Assembly (NCBI GenBank): GCA_965601475.1
Contig: OZ271832.1
Span: 5,704,001 to 5,768,000, forward strand
From: JAWPMT01 sp965601475
GTDB lineage: Bacteria > Bacteroidota > Bacteroidia > Cytophagales > Cyclobacteriaceae
Length of the DNA stretch: 64,000 nucleotides
Direction of reading: 5' to 3'
Below the pieces are notes generated by a model. The model was not told the origin of the DNA. It did no database searches and saw only the letters and a list, made by a program, of their open reading frames with translations. Each line of letters starts with the position of its first letter. Positions within the stretch are counted from its first letter, which is position 1. Shown one piece after another: positions 18,645 through 27,832 of this stretch. The translations under genes were made by a program, and so were the position numbers.

Positions 18645-20231
18645 ATGAAACTGTTCCTTTCATTCTGTGTACTCGTAGGATTAGCTGCGTCAATTAATGC
18701 GCAAGACCTGAATGACCTTTGGCATCACAAGGATCTAGCTGACAACGATATTCCTGGTGTCAGTTTGAAGCAAGCGCAAGAATACCTGGAAGGACGCCCA
18801 TCTAAAAAAGTAATCGTGGCTATCATCGATAGCGGATATGAATTAGATCATGACGCGTTCCAAACCAATACCTGGGTCAATGAGGGTGAAATAGCTGGAA
18901 ATGGAAAAGATGATGACGGCAATGGATACGTAGACGATATCAATGGCTGGAATTTTATTGGTGGAGCTGAAGGGAACGTCATCAATGAGACCATGGAGCT
19001 GACCAGGGAGTATAGAAGACTCAAACCCAAATATGAGAATGTCGCTGAGGGTCGGTCTGCTGAGTACAAATATTGGAAAGAAGTTGAAGAGGCTTATCTG
19101 GCCGAGAGTGAAGAAGCCATGGCGGCGGCAGAGGGGTTTCTAAGCCGTTACAATGGGGTGCCGCATCAATACAAACTACTGGCGGGCTATGCCATGGTCG
19201 ATACGCTTAGTATTGAGGCCTTGGAAGGAATTGAATCCCAGGACTCCGTGGTGATTGCGGCGGATAATTACCTCACACGAATTCTTGGATACTTTGAAGG
19301 ACAAGCCACGTTAGATCAAATCCTTTCCTTATTTGAGGGAGGGGTAGGATATTACGACTATCAAGGCAACTATGCCTATAATTTGGACTTCGATCCGCGA
19401 AACCTCGTCGGTGACGATGCCGAAGATCTAAAAAATCGAAGTTATGGAAATAATCAAATTGATGAGGTCGGTGGATTTGGTGGAAGCCATGGGACGCACG
19501 TCGCTGGGATCGTCGGTGGAAAAGTAGGGGAGACCACCATCGGCATTTCTGAAAACGTGGAGTTCATGTTCATCAGGGCTGTGCCCAGTGGTGATGAAAG
19601 AGATAAGGATGTGGGGAATGCCATCCGCTATGCTGCTGACAATGGTGCACAGGTGATCAACATGAGTTTCGGAAAGGATTATTCCCCGGATCAGGACTAT
19701 GTGCGGAAGGCAGTGAAGTATGCCGAATCCAAAGGCGTCTTGATGGTACATGCCGCCGGTAACGACGGTAAAAACAATGACGAAGCGTTGTCCTATCCCG
19801 ACGGTTCCATATCTAAATCGAAGAAATCAAAAAGTTGGATCGAGGTGGGCGCATCCTCCAAGAATTACAATGAAGCCCTGCCTGCCGAATTCTCAAACTA
19901 TGGTAAGCAGAATGTCGATCTGTTTGCTCCCGGTGTGAACATCATGTCGGCTGTGCCTGGGAATACGTACCAGGCAAACAGTGGCACCAGTATGGCCGCT
20001 CCGGTGGTAGCAGGGGTTAGTGCTCTACTGTTGAGCTACTTTCCTGATCTCGAAGCCTCCGAAGTGAAAGAGATATTGCTACAGTCTACCACTAAGGTGG
20101 ATTTGGAAGTCAACAAACCGGGTTCCGAGGAAAAGATCAATTTTTCTGAATTGTCTAAAACCGGAGGTATCATCAACGCTTATGAGGCCGTGAAGATGGC
20201 CGACCAACGGGTGAAGATCAAATTGAGATAA
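18645..20231 (+). CDS. Subtilisin-like (S8) serine protease
   Basis: 528 aa with a signal peptide (residues 1-20, ending INAQ), so exported. The catalytic triad is clear: Asp62 in VAIIDSG, His285 in SHGTHVAGIV and Ser449 in NSGTSMAAP. Asp and His are about 223 residues apart, far more than in typical subtilisins; the insert (about 105-265) is acidic and mostly helical. No C-terminal sorting domain is seen. It stands alone between a decayed gene and the convergent greB. Confidence 0.92.
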   Translation: MKLFLSFCVLVGLAASINAQDLNDLWHHKDLADNDIPGVSLKQAQEYLEGRPSKKVIVAIIDSGYELDHDAFQTNTWVNEGEIAGNGKDDDGNGYVDDINGWNFIGGAEGNVINETMELTREYRRLKPKYENVAEGRSAEYKYWKEVEEAYLAESEEAMAAAEGFLSRYNGVPHQYKLLAGYAMVDTLSIEALEGIESQDSVVIAADNYLTRILGYFEGQATLDQILSLFEGGVGYYDYQGNYAYNLDFDPRNLVGDDAEDLKNRSYGNNQIDEVGGFGGSHGTHVAGIVGGKVGETTIGISENVEFMFIRAVPSGDERDKDVGNAIRYAADNGAQVINMSFGKDYSPDQDYVRKAVKYAESKGVLMVHAAGNDGKNNDEALSYPDGSISKSKKSKSWIEVGASSKNYNEALPAEFSNYGKQNVDLFAPGVNIMSAVPGNTYQANSGTSMAAPVVAGVSALLLSYFPDLEASEVKEILLQSTTKVDLEVNKPGSEEKINFSELSKTGGIINAYEAVKMADQRVKIKLR

Positions 20232-20255
20232 TGGCTCTTCGGTGGAGCCCATGTT

Positions 20256-20735
20256 CTAGCTTTTCATGTACTCGATGTTGAGGATACGCCATGCGAACCT
20301 GGCTATTTTGGTTTCGACGATCGCTTCATCCCCAACTTTCTTGTGAAGCAAGGCTTTGGCCATGGGAGAATCCATGGATACGTAGTCTTTGTTGCCGATG
20401 AGTTCTTCGTAACCCACGATACGTAATCGCTTTTTCATCTTCTTCTCCACATTTTCAATTTCAACCCAGGCACCAAAATTCACCGTTCCATCCATATGGG
20501 GGTGATAATCGATGACCTTGAAATTATCAATACACCTTCGCAGATAAAGCAAGCGTTTGTCGATTTCGCGGAGTCGCTTTTTATTATAGTGATAATCCGC
20601 ATTTTCAGAGCGGTCTCCAAGACTGGCCGCCCAGGAAACTTTATTGGTAACTTCAGGTCGCTCCACACGCCATAAGTGATTGAGCTCGTCCTTCAGACGT
20701 TCCATTCCCTCTGGTGTGATTAGCTGAGATCTCAT
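20256..20735 (-). CDS. greB: Transcript cleavage factor GreB
   Basis: 159 aa Gre factor that enters the RNA polymerase secondary channel and stimulates cleavage of backtracked RNA. The N-terminal coiled coil has the acidic tip LGDRSENADYHYNKKRLREIDKR, a GreB-like version. The C-terminal globular domain follows with SMDSPMAKALLHKKVGDEA. Length and order are normal for the family. It is convergent with the subtilase. Confidence 0.9.
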   Translation of the reverse strand: MRSQLITPEGMERLKDELNHLWRVERPEVTNKVSWAASLGDRSENADYHYNKKRLREIDKRLLYLRRCIDNFKVIDYHPHMDGTVNFGAWVEIENVEKKMKKRLRIVGYEELIGNKDYVSMDSPMAKALLHKKVGDEAIVETKIARFAWRILNIEYMKS

Positions 20736-20815
20736 GGTTGTTTGCTTTGAGAAGTACTAGTAAACCCCAAATATGAGGAACTGCAAATTTGTGGGAATGC
20801 CCTAAATACTCACAG

Positions 20816-21724
20816 TCATACAAGGTGGAAATATTTCGATTTGGCTCTATGAATCGATTTTCTCACGGAAAGCCAAATCACCAAATAGCACAGTAGGTAC
20901 CAAACCTCGTACCTGCCAAAAAGAGGTATTTCGAGCGCTAAGTCAAATACATCCATCTCGAAGCTGAGTCCGAAAATGTTAATCTCCAATCCCTCCTCAA
21001 GACCAATACTTGTTCCCAACAATCCAAGAAGGGAAGCTTGAAGGCCCGTTCCACTGGCAGATGAGCCCAACGAATGCTCCAATGGCCGCCAATCCTTGCC
21101 GATGGCGGTCGATGGTAAATCAAGACCCATCTCGGGTACTTGAAGGCCGATCCAGGCCACGAAAGTGTTACTGTTGGGGCCTGGATACAAAGTGTATTCA
21201 CGCTTCCATGGGTATTCCAATATGGCGGCATCCACTTTGTCGATGACGGCCTCAATATCATCACCCTGCAGATCCAGTATCAGGGTTGCTTCATTGCCCC
21301 ACCAGGAGTCTATCGGGACATTGGTTTCACGAAAGAGCACATTGCCACCAGGACCTTGTCTCCAACCGATGACCTGGATCACTTCAAAGTTTTCGCTTCC
21401 CCGTCGCTTCATGGCGATCCAGGAATGCACAGCAAACATTCCTTTAGGACCCCAGGTTCTGGCAGCATATACACGCAGGGCCGGCCCGTCGTCCTGTTCT
21501 GTATGGGGTGCCCGTTCGATAGGTTTATCTATGTAGATTATGCTAGCAAGGGTCTCAATGGTATAATCTACAACAGAGGGTAGTATCAGGAATGCTGCAA
21601 ATACCGACCATGTGATGACAAACTGATATGATATGCTGATACGGTCGGAGGAATGGCCTCTGCTCGTGTCTCCGAACTTCTTCTTATTTTCGACCTTTTC
21701 GTCGTCAGTTAGTTCCCTGTCCAT
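20816..21724 (-). CDS. DUF3750-family membrane protein
   Basis: 302 aa. One hydrophobic segment near residues 33-52 and another near the C-terminus (WYLLCYLVIWLSV). The conserved core matches what I recall of DUF3750: HSWIAMKRRG, QVIGWRQGPGG, SWWGNEATLILDLQG, YPGPNSNTFVAWIG and GSSASGTGLQASLLG, with a final GLSFEMDVFDLALEIPLFGR. The function of the family is unknown. The conserved PNSNTF stretch hints at a hydrolase or transferase active site. It is probably monocistronic. Confidence 0.75.
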   Translation of the reverse strand: MDRELTDDEKVENKKKFGDTSRGHSSDRISISYQFVITWSVFAAFLILPSVVDYTIETLASIIYIDKPIERAPHTEQDDGPALRVYAARTWGPKGMFAVHSWIAMKRRGSENFEVIQVIGWRQGPGGNVLFRETNVPIDSWWGNEATLILDLQGDDIEAVIDKVDAAILEYPWKREYTLYPGPNSNTFVAWIGLQVPEMGLDLPSTAIGKDWRPLEHSLGSSASGTGLQASLLGLLGTSIGLEEGLEINIFGLSFEMDVFDLALEIPLFGRYEVWYLLCYLVIWLSVRKSIHRAKSKYFHLV

Positions 21725-22263
21725 TTTCCGTTTGGCATTTATTCAACCTGGTTGTGTTGAAACTAGCAAGTGCATCATCGCATTTCTTCTACGCAAGCGC
21801 CTAAGAACAGTTATAGCTCTGATATTATCGGTAATGATTTGTGGGAGGCAATCATTAGCCAAATCATTCAGGAACATAAGCTATTCATGCACCTGACGAG
21901 CCATGGTGGGCTCAACATCATTTACCAATACATCTGACCAAGGTGTTGCCGGCCTGGGGGACATTAGCGTCAATAGAGCCAGTGTACGCGTAGAATGTCA
22001 GGAGGAGCGAAGAAGCATCCCAAACTGGAGTTTTCCGACCACCTCAGGGGATTGACAAGAAAGTGCACAAATACTTGCGGTATTAGTATCGTGCAATTGG
22101 TTCCCGAAAACATACTACCGGTGTCTGAAAAATACCCAAAAATGGGTATTTCCATCCACGGGGATAGTGATTAGCTTACTGTAACCAAATAATCACTACC
22201 CAATTCAGATAATCACATTTGTCAACCTGATCGCTAATTAGCCATCAAAAACCACAACTGACT
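21725..22263. other. Long intergenic leader of the oxidative module
   Basis: About 540 nt with no convincing gene. The first 380 nt show nothing recognisable. The last 140 nt hold the 9-4-9 palindrome at 22130-22151 and a second near-perfect inverted repeat, GGGATAGTGATT at 22161-22172 against AATCACTACCC at 22191-22201 (one base missing in one arm), which could be an mRNA leader hairpin. Confidence 0.55.
22130..22151. promoter_or_regulatory. Palindromic operator AAATACCCA-N4-TGGGTATTT
   Basis: Perfect 9-bp arms with AAAA between, 112 nt upstream of the first gene of the DyP/P450 module. An almost identical site with the same geometry lies at 27760-27781 before the downstream cell-wall gene. 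The common flank TCYGAAA also matches. It is probably the binding site of one regulator not encoded in this stretch. Confidence 0.75.
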
Positions 22264-23244
22264 ATGTCTAACATTGCTGGCAAGGCATATGCCATGAACC
22301 TCATCACGCCGATTTATGTAAGAACGAATTGGTTGTTGTTACTCTTTTTTCCGGGAATCATTGTTTCCTTGAAGGCACTAAGTTTCCTGTCCACATTCTC
22401 CCCGGTGGCAATTGCCTTGTGGCCACTGGGCATTGTGTTCTTGCTTGCCGGGTTGGTGCTCTTAGTCTTCGGCCTTATCAGATGGATTGGTATTGTCAAT
22501 TGGCTCAACCCCCTCATTTGGTGGTCAACCAGTATGCTGTCCTTCATTTTGGTTGTGCTGACGGAAATTCATATCATCTCCGCCATTCTATATGGTATTG
22601 TGGGTGTGGCACTATTGGTTGTGGGATTCAACCTCCTTCGAAATGGTGTCACCTGGCTAAACCGATTCATTTTTTGGCTGGCTGGTTTGAGAGCGTTCCA
22701 AAATCGGTCTTTTTCAGGACTCAACACACTTTCGCTCATCCATTACGCCCGTTGGGTAATTCTGAGGGATTTTGAGTTTCCCAGGCTGAGCGAGGATCAA
22801 CCAAAGGAAGAGTTGAAGTATGGTTACATGTTGTTTTTCAGCAACTTCAATGGAAGCTGGACCCAGTATGTCGATTCGTTTTCGGTGGCGATAGCAGGAG
22901 GACTCAATTTGCTCTGGAACAAAAACGCGGGGTGGAAAGATGCCAACGTGGAAACACCTTTCAATGCCTACGTTGTCAGCAATCAGATCGATACGGAGTA
23001 TTACTACAATGCTTATCCGTTGGCTTCATCCAATGATGTGAAGTCTGCCAAAAAAGTCCTGGCGGATGTGAAAGGGTTGGCTGATAGTCTGTCTACCACT
23101 GCAGCTGAGGATTTCAAAGCCGCTTTTGATAAAGTCCTTCTGGATCGTCAGAGTGATCTGAGCAAGATGGAACCAACGCCAATTGTTAGTCTCGCGCATG
23201 AGGCCATCGAGAAGCGTAAGAGTATAGAAGAAGTAAATGCATAA
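22264..23244 (+). CDS. Membrane protein, paralogue of the next gene, in DyP/P450 operon
   Basis: 326 aa; I cannot name the family. The N-terminus (GKAYAMNLITPI) matches the start of the next protein (GNAYGLTVLSPL). Then comes a block of four hydrophobic helices (about 20-150), then a soluble part with ARWVILRDF and YMLFFSNFNGSWTQYVDSF, which again matches the neighbour's LSRLWILEDV and YLVFTSNFYGDLDAYLEGM. So it looks like the same domain with a membrane block inserted after the first strand. The alpha/beta pattern is compatible with a DyP-like or dimeric alpha-beta barrel fold, but this is a guess. It starts the operon and lies 20 nt before the next gene. Confidence 0.7.
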   Translation: MSNIAGKAYAMNLITPIYVRTNWLLLLFFPGIIVSLKALSFLSTFSPVAIALWPLGIVFLLAGLVLLVFGLIRWIGIVNWLNPLIWWSTSMLSFILVVLTEIHIISAILYGIVGVALLVVGFNLLRNGVTWLNRFIFWLAGLRAFQNRSFSGLNTLSLIHYARWVILRDFEFPRLSEDQPKEELKYGYMLFFSNFNGSWTQYVDSFSVAIAGGLNLLWNKNAGWKDANVETPFNAYVVSNQIDTEYYYNAYPLASSNDVKSAKKVLADVKGLADSLSTTAAEDFKAAFDKVLLDRQSDLSKMEPTPIVSLAHEAIEKRKSIEEVNA

Positions 23245-23264
23245 CCTAACTAAACAGCACAGCA

Positions 23265-23900
23265 ATGCCTAATCAATCAGGAAATGCTTACGGACTTACG
23301 GTTTTGAGCCCACTGAAAGAGATCGACAGTGACGGTCAGGCAGTCATTCCAAAGCTGCGAAACTTACTCCAGAGCTTCAATCAGCTGGACACATCGCCCA
23401 TGTCCAGGGTTCCAAATACCTACCTGTCAAGGCTTTGGATTCTTGAAGACGTCTTTTATGAAAACTATCCATACAGACTCGAACACCTGAAGTCGAAGTA
23501 CCTGGTATTTACATCTAACTTTTACGGTGACCTGGACGCCTATCTGGAAGGCATGTACAAGGCTATTCCGGAGGAGGTAGCGTCGGTATGGCAAGATTGC
23601 TACGGCTTTCATCCTGACGTGAAGGACCCCGAGAGCTTTAAGTCATATATCAAGAAGTGCCAGGTGGAGACAACCTTTTACTTCAACGGATCAACCGACG
23701 ACTCCCTCCAGGATCAGCTTAAGGCGCTGTATATCAAGCAGGAGTTCTCAAGGTTCGTTTTTGAAAACGCGCACAAGTCTGCTGAGGAGGTACTTCAAGG
23801 TTTCAGGGAATTTGTAGAGGAGTGTAAGCCTGCAGCAGCGTTTCCAAGGTGGAAACCTGGTGAATCTGATTTGTCAAAGATTGTGGCCATAGGTGAGTAA
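23265..23900 (+). CDS. Soluble paralogue of the preceding membrane protein
   Basis: 211 aa, no signal or membrane segment. It shares the GNAYGLTVLSPL opening, RVPNTYLSRLWILEDV and KYLVFTSNFYGDLDAYLEGM with the previous gene, and later CQVETTFYFNG against NQIDTEYYYNA. Ending in LSKIVAIGE, it is probably cytoplasmic. No catalytic motif is evident. Adjacency to DyP and P450 genes suggests a partner or substrate-binding role in the same oxidative pathway. Confidence 0.7.
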   Translation: MPNQSGNAYGLTVLSPLKEIDSDGQAVIPKLRNLLQSFNQLDTSPMSRVPNTYLSRLWILEDVFYENYPYRLEHLKSKYLVFTSNFYGDLDAYLEGMYKAIPEEVASVWQDCYGFHPDVKDPESFKSYIKKCQVETTFYFNGSTDDSLQDQLKALYIKQEFSRFVFENAHKSAEEVLQGFREFVEECKPAAAFPRWKPGESDLSKIVAIGE

Positions 23901-23951
23901 TGCCATAACCTTCAATTAACTGAGAAGCTCGATTATCTAAAAGAAAAGCAA

Positions 23952-25508
23952 ATGGATAATGTTATTGATTTCTATGATGTTCAGGGGAACATCATGATTA
24001 ACTATGCTGAGTTTGGTTACATCAAATCGAGGTATGCCTTTCTTGAGGTCACAAGAGGGGAAGATGGGAGAGACTTTCTGAAAGAAATCGCCCCATTGAT
24101 TACGTCATCGGCATTGAAAGAAAATGGCATCATTTCATTGCCGGAGGTCACCACCAATATTTCTTTTACCTATAATGGCTTGAAAAGACTCGGCATTCCA
24201 GTGCTCAGCTTGCATGCCTTTCCGGACGAGTTTGTCATGGGCATAAGAAACCGGACGAGCATACTTGGGGATAATAGTGCCAGTAGTCCGAAAGAGTGGG
24301 ATAAGGTATATAGAGAAGAAATACACATTTTCATATCCATAGACGCCAAGGAAAAGGAGGACTTGGAAGCTCGATACGCCGAAATTGAAAAGCTTGTAGA
24401 CAAATTTCAAGGCGTCAATTTGATAAAAGGCTGCAAAAACGATAAAGGGGAACTTTCCAATTATCAGGATGCATCGGTCATATACGATGAAAACGGTTTC
24501 CCTACAGCAAAAGAACATTTTGGGTATACAGACGGCATTAGCAACCCCTTCTTCAAAGGGATGACCCCAGAGATGGGGGAAGTAATCGGTGGGGGCAAGA
24601 AATTGAACTACGACAGTCCATTATCCGAAGAGAATTGGGGCCCCATCGAGACAGGCGAGTTTATTCTTGGCTACCGGGATGAAGCGAACGAATATTCTGC
24701 GGCTCCGATCCCTAAACTATTGTCGAAAAACGGGTCTTTCATGGTTTTCAATAAGTTTCATGAGAACGTGGGTAGGTTCAACGATTACTTGGATACGGCC
24801 ACCGAGAAATACAACATTGACAAGGAAGAGCTCGCTGCCAAGTTTGTAGGGCGGTGGCGCAATGGCGCTCCTTTAACCACCTTTCCCACCCAAGAAGCGG
24901 CGGATGAAATCGCTGGCGAACGTCAACGAGCAATATTGGCGATGAAGCAGGCCAAAACGCCGGAGGAGCTGGGCAAAGCGCACGAACGATTCAAAGCAGT
25001 GAACAAGCATTTCATTGGCTTCGATTTCTTTGATGATATCCCCGGAAGCAGATGTCCGGTGGGCTCACACATACGCCGCGCTAACCCAAGAGGAGCACTG
25101 GAGTTTGAGTCCAAAGATGCATTTAGTACACCCGCAGCATTGGACAACAGAAGACGAATGATTCGCAGGGGTCTTCCTTATGGTATTTCTACACCTGACA
25201 GCAATGATGGAGAGCATGGAACCATCATCATGACGATCGTGGCCAACATCAAGCGCCAGTTCGAGTTTGTCGTGCAGCAGTGGCTCAACTATGGGAACGA
25301 TTTCAAACTGGCCAATGACAAAGATCCAATCACCGGAGATCAAGACGATGAAGGTGGACGGTTGGTGATAGAAGGGGACGACAACAACGTGCCCAAGTTC
25401 TTGTCCGGCATACCTCGGTTCATTGAAACGCGTGGTGGGGTCTACCTATTCATTCCAAGTCTGACGGCCCTCAAATACATCAGTGAAGGCATTGTTGACC
25501 CGACATAG
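23952..25508 (+). CDS. DyP-type heme peroxidase
   Basis: 518 aa dye-decolorising peroxidase. The distal GxxDG-type motif is EHFGYTDGISNP, with the catalytic Asp. The proximal heme-ligand histidine and partner arginine are in CPVGSHIRRANPR. It uses hydrogen or organic peroxides to oxidise substrates. No Tat or Sec signal is seen, so it is cytoplasmic. It is longer than many bacterial DyPs (300-400 aa), as in the larger C/D-type classes. It is third in the operon, 51 nt from its neighbours on both sides. Confidence 0.92.
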   Translation: MDNVIDFYDVQGNIMINYAEFGYIKSRYAFLEVTRGEDGRDFLKEIAPLITSSALKENGIISLPEVTTNISFTYNGLKRLGIPVLSLHAFPDEFVMGIRNRTSILGDNSASSPKEWDKVYREEIHIFISIDAKEKEDLEARYAEIEKLVDKFQGVNLIKGCKNDKGELSNYQDASVIYDENGFPTAKEHFGYTDGISNPFFKGMTPEMGEVIGGGKKLNYDSPLSEENWGPIETGEFILGYRDEANEYSAAPIPKLLSKNGSFMVFNKFHENVGRFNDYLDTATEKYNIDKEELAAKFVGRWRNGAPLTTFPTQEAADEIAGERQRAILAMKQAKTPEELGKAHERFKAVNKHFIGFDFFDDIPGSRCPVGSHIRRANPRGALEFESKDAFSTPAALDNRRRMIRRGLPYGISTPDSNDGEHGTIIMTIVANIKRQFEFVVQQWLNYGNDFKLANDKDPITGDQDDEGGRLVIEGDDNNVPKFLSGIPRFIETRGGVYLFIPSLTALKYISEGIVDPT

Positions 25509-25559
25509 GCGAACCTGATCCATTTCAGTATTCAGCAAAAGAGGTAGAAACTTCTGATC

Positions 25560-27656
25560 ATGACACAAATCAACAAGGTACTGGGCGACATCAAGTTTCG
25601 AAAGGAATTTGCCTATGCTCGTAAGGTGCCAACATTTGTCAGCAACAGTGTGAGTTGTGTGGATGAAATGGCCAGATGGGTACTCGATCGACAGGGCATT
25701 CTGTACAAAGATGAGCCACACGCTCCAGGCCTTTATGTTCCTGTGGTGAACAAACTTAGCGGGGGAAAAGGTCTGTGGAACAATCCGGTGCTGTTTTCAA
25801 CCGATGCCCTGGTTTACACGGTGCCAAGTATCGTTCAGCTGATCGAGGGTAGAACCGCTTCCGAAGGCCGCATTATTTCTTCAGATCCGGAGGAAAGAAA
25901 AACCACGCTTGAGCTGTATCAAAAGTTTCAAAAAGAGTTGACCGGGCCCTTATCAAAACTGGTGTATGCCTATATACTCCCACATCGAAACTTCGCCATT
26001 CCGCTTTTCACCAGGAGGGTGCCATGGAAGGAAAGAGTCATTTTCAAAGTGGGGTACCCCATATTGCGCCGCGCATTGAGCAAAGGCCTGGGGCTTGCCG
26101 ATGGGAATAACAAGCAGCGAATGGAGGTGATAGATGAAGTATTTTCCTTTGTCGATGATTTACTCCAAGATGGAAGAAAGTACCTGGTAGGCGAGAGGCT
26201 AAGTCTGGCAGATATTGCCTTCGCTTCCATCGCCGGTCCGCTGATATTGCCGGACCAGTACGGCGCGGTGACGACGGACATCAACCAAATACCTGATGAA
26301 TTGAGACAAATCGTCTACCGGCTTCGAGCCACTAAGGCAGGCCAGTTTGTCCTGAGGCTATATCAGGAGGACCGACCGAAACTTAGAGACCAAAGTGAGA
26401 TTCCCAAGGAACCTGGCGCAGTCGCTCGGCTCAATCAGCAAATCGGAAGGGCCATTTTCGGGAAGAAATTCAAACCCAATCTTTTCTATTTTTTGCAGCG
26501 CCGTTTTCCACTCTTCAAAATTCCTTTTTCGAAACTGGTGGTGGTGAGCAAGAATGAGTTGGTCGTAGAAGTACTGAACAGAGACAATGACTTCACCATA
26601 GAAGAAATCAATTCCAAGAAGATGTCCAAACTGAATGATGCCTTCTTTTTGGGAATGGATCGCAGAAACCCGCAGTTTGATCGGGAACGCGACATGGCCA
26701 GAGGTGTGATCAAGCGGGAGGATATTACGTTCATACAGGATTTCATAAAGGACAATTCCCTGGAAACAACCAATTCCGCCTTGCCCTATGGCAAGCTGGA
26801 TGTGGTGAACACTTTGGTAAGGGGTGTTCAGACACAATTGATCAGGCATTATTTTGGTGTTTACGCATACACTGATGCCAAAATGAAGGCATGGCTCAGA
26901 GCCATTTTTTGGGATCTCTTCCTCAACCTTGGGGATGACAAAGCCATTCACGAGCGCGCACTAAAGGCTGCCGATGAGATGAAGGTTTGTATTGAGCAAC
27001 TGATATTCAAAAGGAAAAGCGAGTTGAATGAAGGTGGAAGCTTAAATGACAATTTGCTGAATCGAATGATCCTTCTGCAAAGGCAAGACGATTACCAGTG
27101 GCTTGATGATGATACCATACGCAGGAATATCTCCGGGATCATCACAGGAGCCCTGGAAACGACCAGTAAATCGGTTGTGTTGGTCCTGGACGCGCTTTTC
27201 GATCGTCCGGATATCCTGAAAGACGCCATTGCTGTTGCTGGCAATGGCGATACAAAAGAAATGTATGGATACGTATCAGAGGCACTACGCTTCAACCCCC
27301 ACCAACCTTTGGTAATACGGTACTGTGAAGAAGCGCAGAGTGTTCAGGGAAGTAATAAGTCTTATACCATAGCCGCGAAGCGAAAGGTTTTCGCTTTGAC
27401 ATCAGCTGCGATGTTTGATCCCGCCTTATTCCCGGCGCCCAAGTCTTTCGATCCTAAGCGTGAGGCTCAGTATATGAATTATGGCTTCGCTTTGCATGAA
27501 TGCTACGGCAAATATGTAAATGCCATCACTATTCCAACGTTTGTGGCTGCGGTGCTTCGGCTTCCGAATGTCCGTCGGGCTTCGGGATCGTCAGGGGCCG
27601 GAACCGGACTCATGGAAGGACCTTTTCCCAATAATTTTGTCGTAGAGTTTGGTTAG
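25560..27656 (+). CDS. Glutathione S-transferase / cytochrome P450 fusion
   Basis: 698 aa. Residues about 15-260 look like a GST: thioredoxin-like half with a SVSC motif, then a helical half with YLVGERLSLADIAFASIAG. Residues about 290-698 are a P450: I-helix TGALETTSK, ExxR at about 574-577 (EALR) and heme loop NYGFALHECYGKYVN with Cys648 as ligand. The tail (IP...LRLPNVRRA...GPFP) resembles the P450 parts of peroxidase-linked, Ppo/CYP74-like systems. No ferredoxin or reductase gene is adjacent, so peroxide-driven or rearrangement chemistry is plausible. Such a fusion is unusual. Confidence 0.88.
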   Translation: MTQINKVLGDIKFRKEFAYARKVPTFVSNSVSCVDEMARWVLDRQGILYKDEPHAPGLYVPVVNKLSGGKGLWNNPVLFSTDALVYTVPSIVQLIEGRTASEGRIISSDPEERKTTLELYQKFQKELTGPLSKLVYAYILPHRNFAIPLFTRRVPWKERVIFKVGYPILRRALSKGLGLADGNNKQRMEVIDEVFSFVDDLLQDGRKYLVGERLSLADIAFASIAGPLILPDQYGAVTTDINQIPDELRQIVYRLRATKAGQFVLRLYQEDRPKLRDQSEIPKEPGAVARLNQQIGRAIFGKKFKPNLFYFLQRRFPLFKIPFSKLVVVSKNELVVEVLNRDNDFTIEEINSKKMSKLNDAFFLGMDRRNPQFDRERDMARGVIKREDITFIQDFIKDNSLETTNSALPYGKLDVVNTLVRGVQTQLIRHYFGVYAYTDAKMKAWLRAIFWDLFLNLGDDKAIHERALKAADEMKVCIEQLIFKRKSELNEGGSLNDNLLNRMILLQRQDDYQWLDDDTIRRNISGIITGALETTSKSVVLVLDALFDRPDILKDAIAVAGNGDTKEMYGYVSEALRFNPHQPLVIRYCEEAQSVQGSNKSYTIAAKRKVFALTSAAMFDPALFPAPKSFDPKREAQYMNYGFALHECYGKYVNAITIPTFVAAVLRLPNVRRASGSSGAGTGLMEGPFPNNFVVEFG

Positions 27657-27759
27657 CAATCAGGTCAAACATTTGTATATCAGGGGATCGAATCTAACCC
27701 GTCCGGTTTTCTGGCTCGAAATGATCGGATGGAATCCGATAATCCTTCCGTCATCCGAA

Positions 27760-27781
27760 AAATACCTACAAATGGGTATTT
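27760..27781. promoter_or_regulatory. Second palindromic operator AAATACCTA-N4-TGGGTATTT
   Basis: Same 9-4-9 layout as the site at 22130, with one changed base in the left arm and CAAA as spacer. It lies 51 nt upstream of the chosen start of the cell-wall gene. The match in arms, spacing and flank suggests that both units answer to the same regulator. Confidence 0.72.
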
Positions 27782-27832
27782 ACTTAATGACCGCCAATGC
27801 CGAAATTGGTTCTACAATTCACTTCAGTCACC

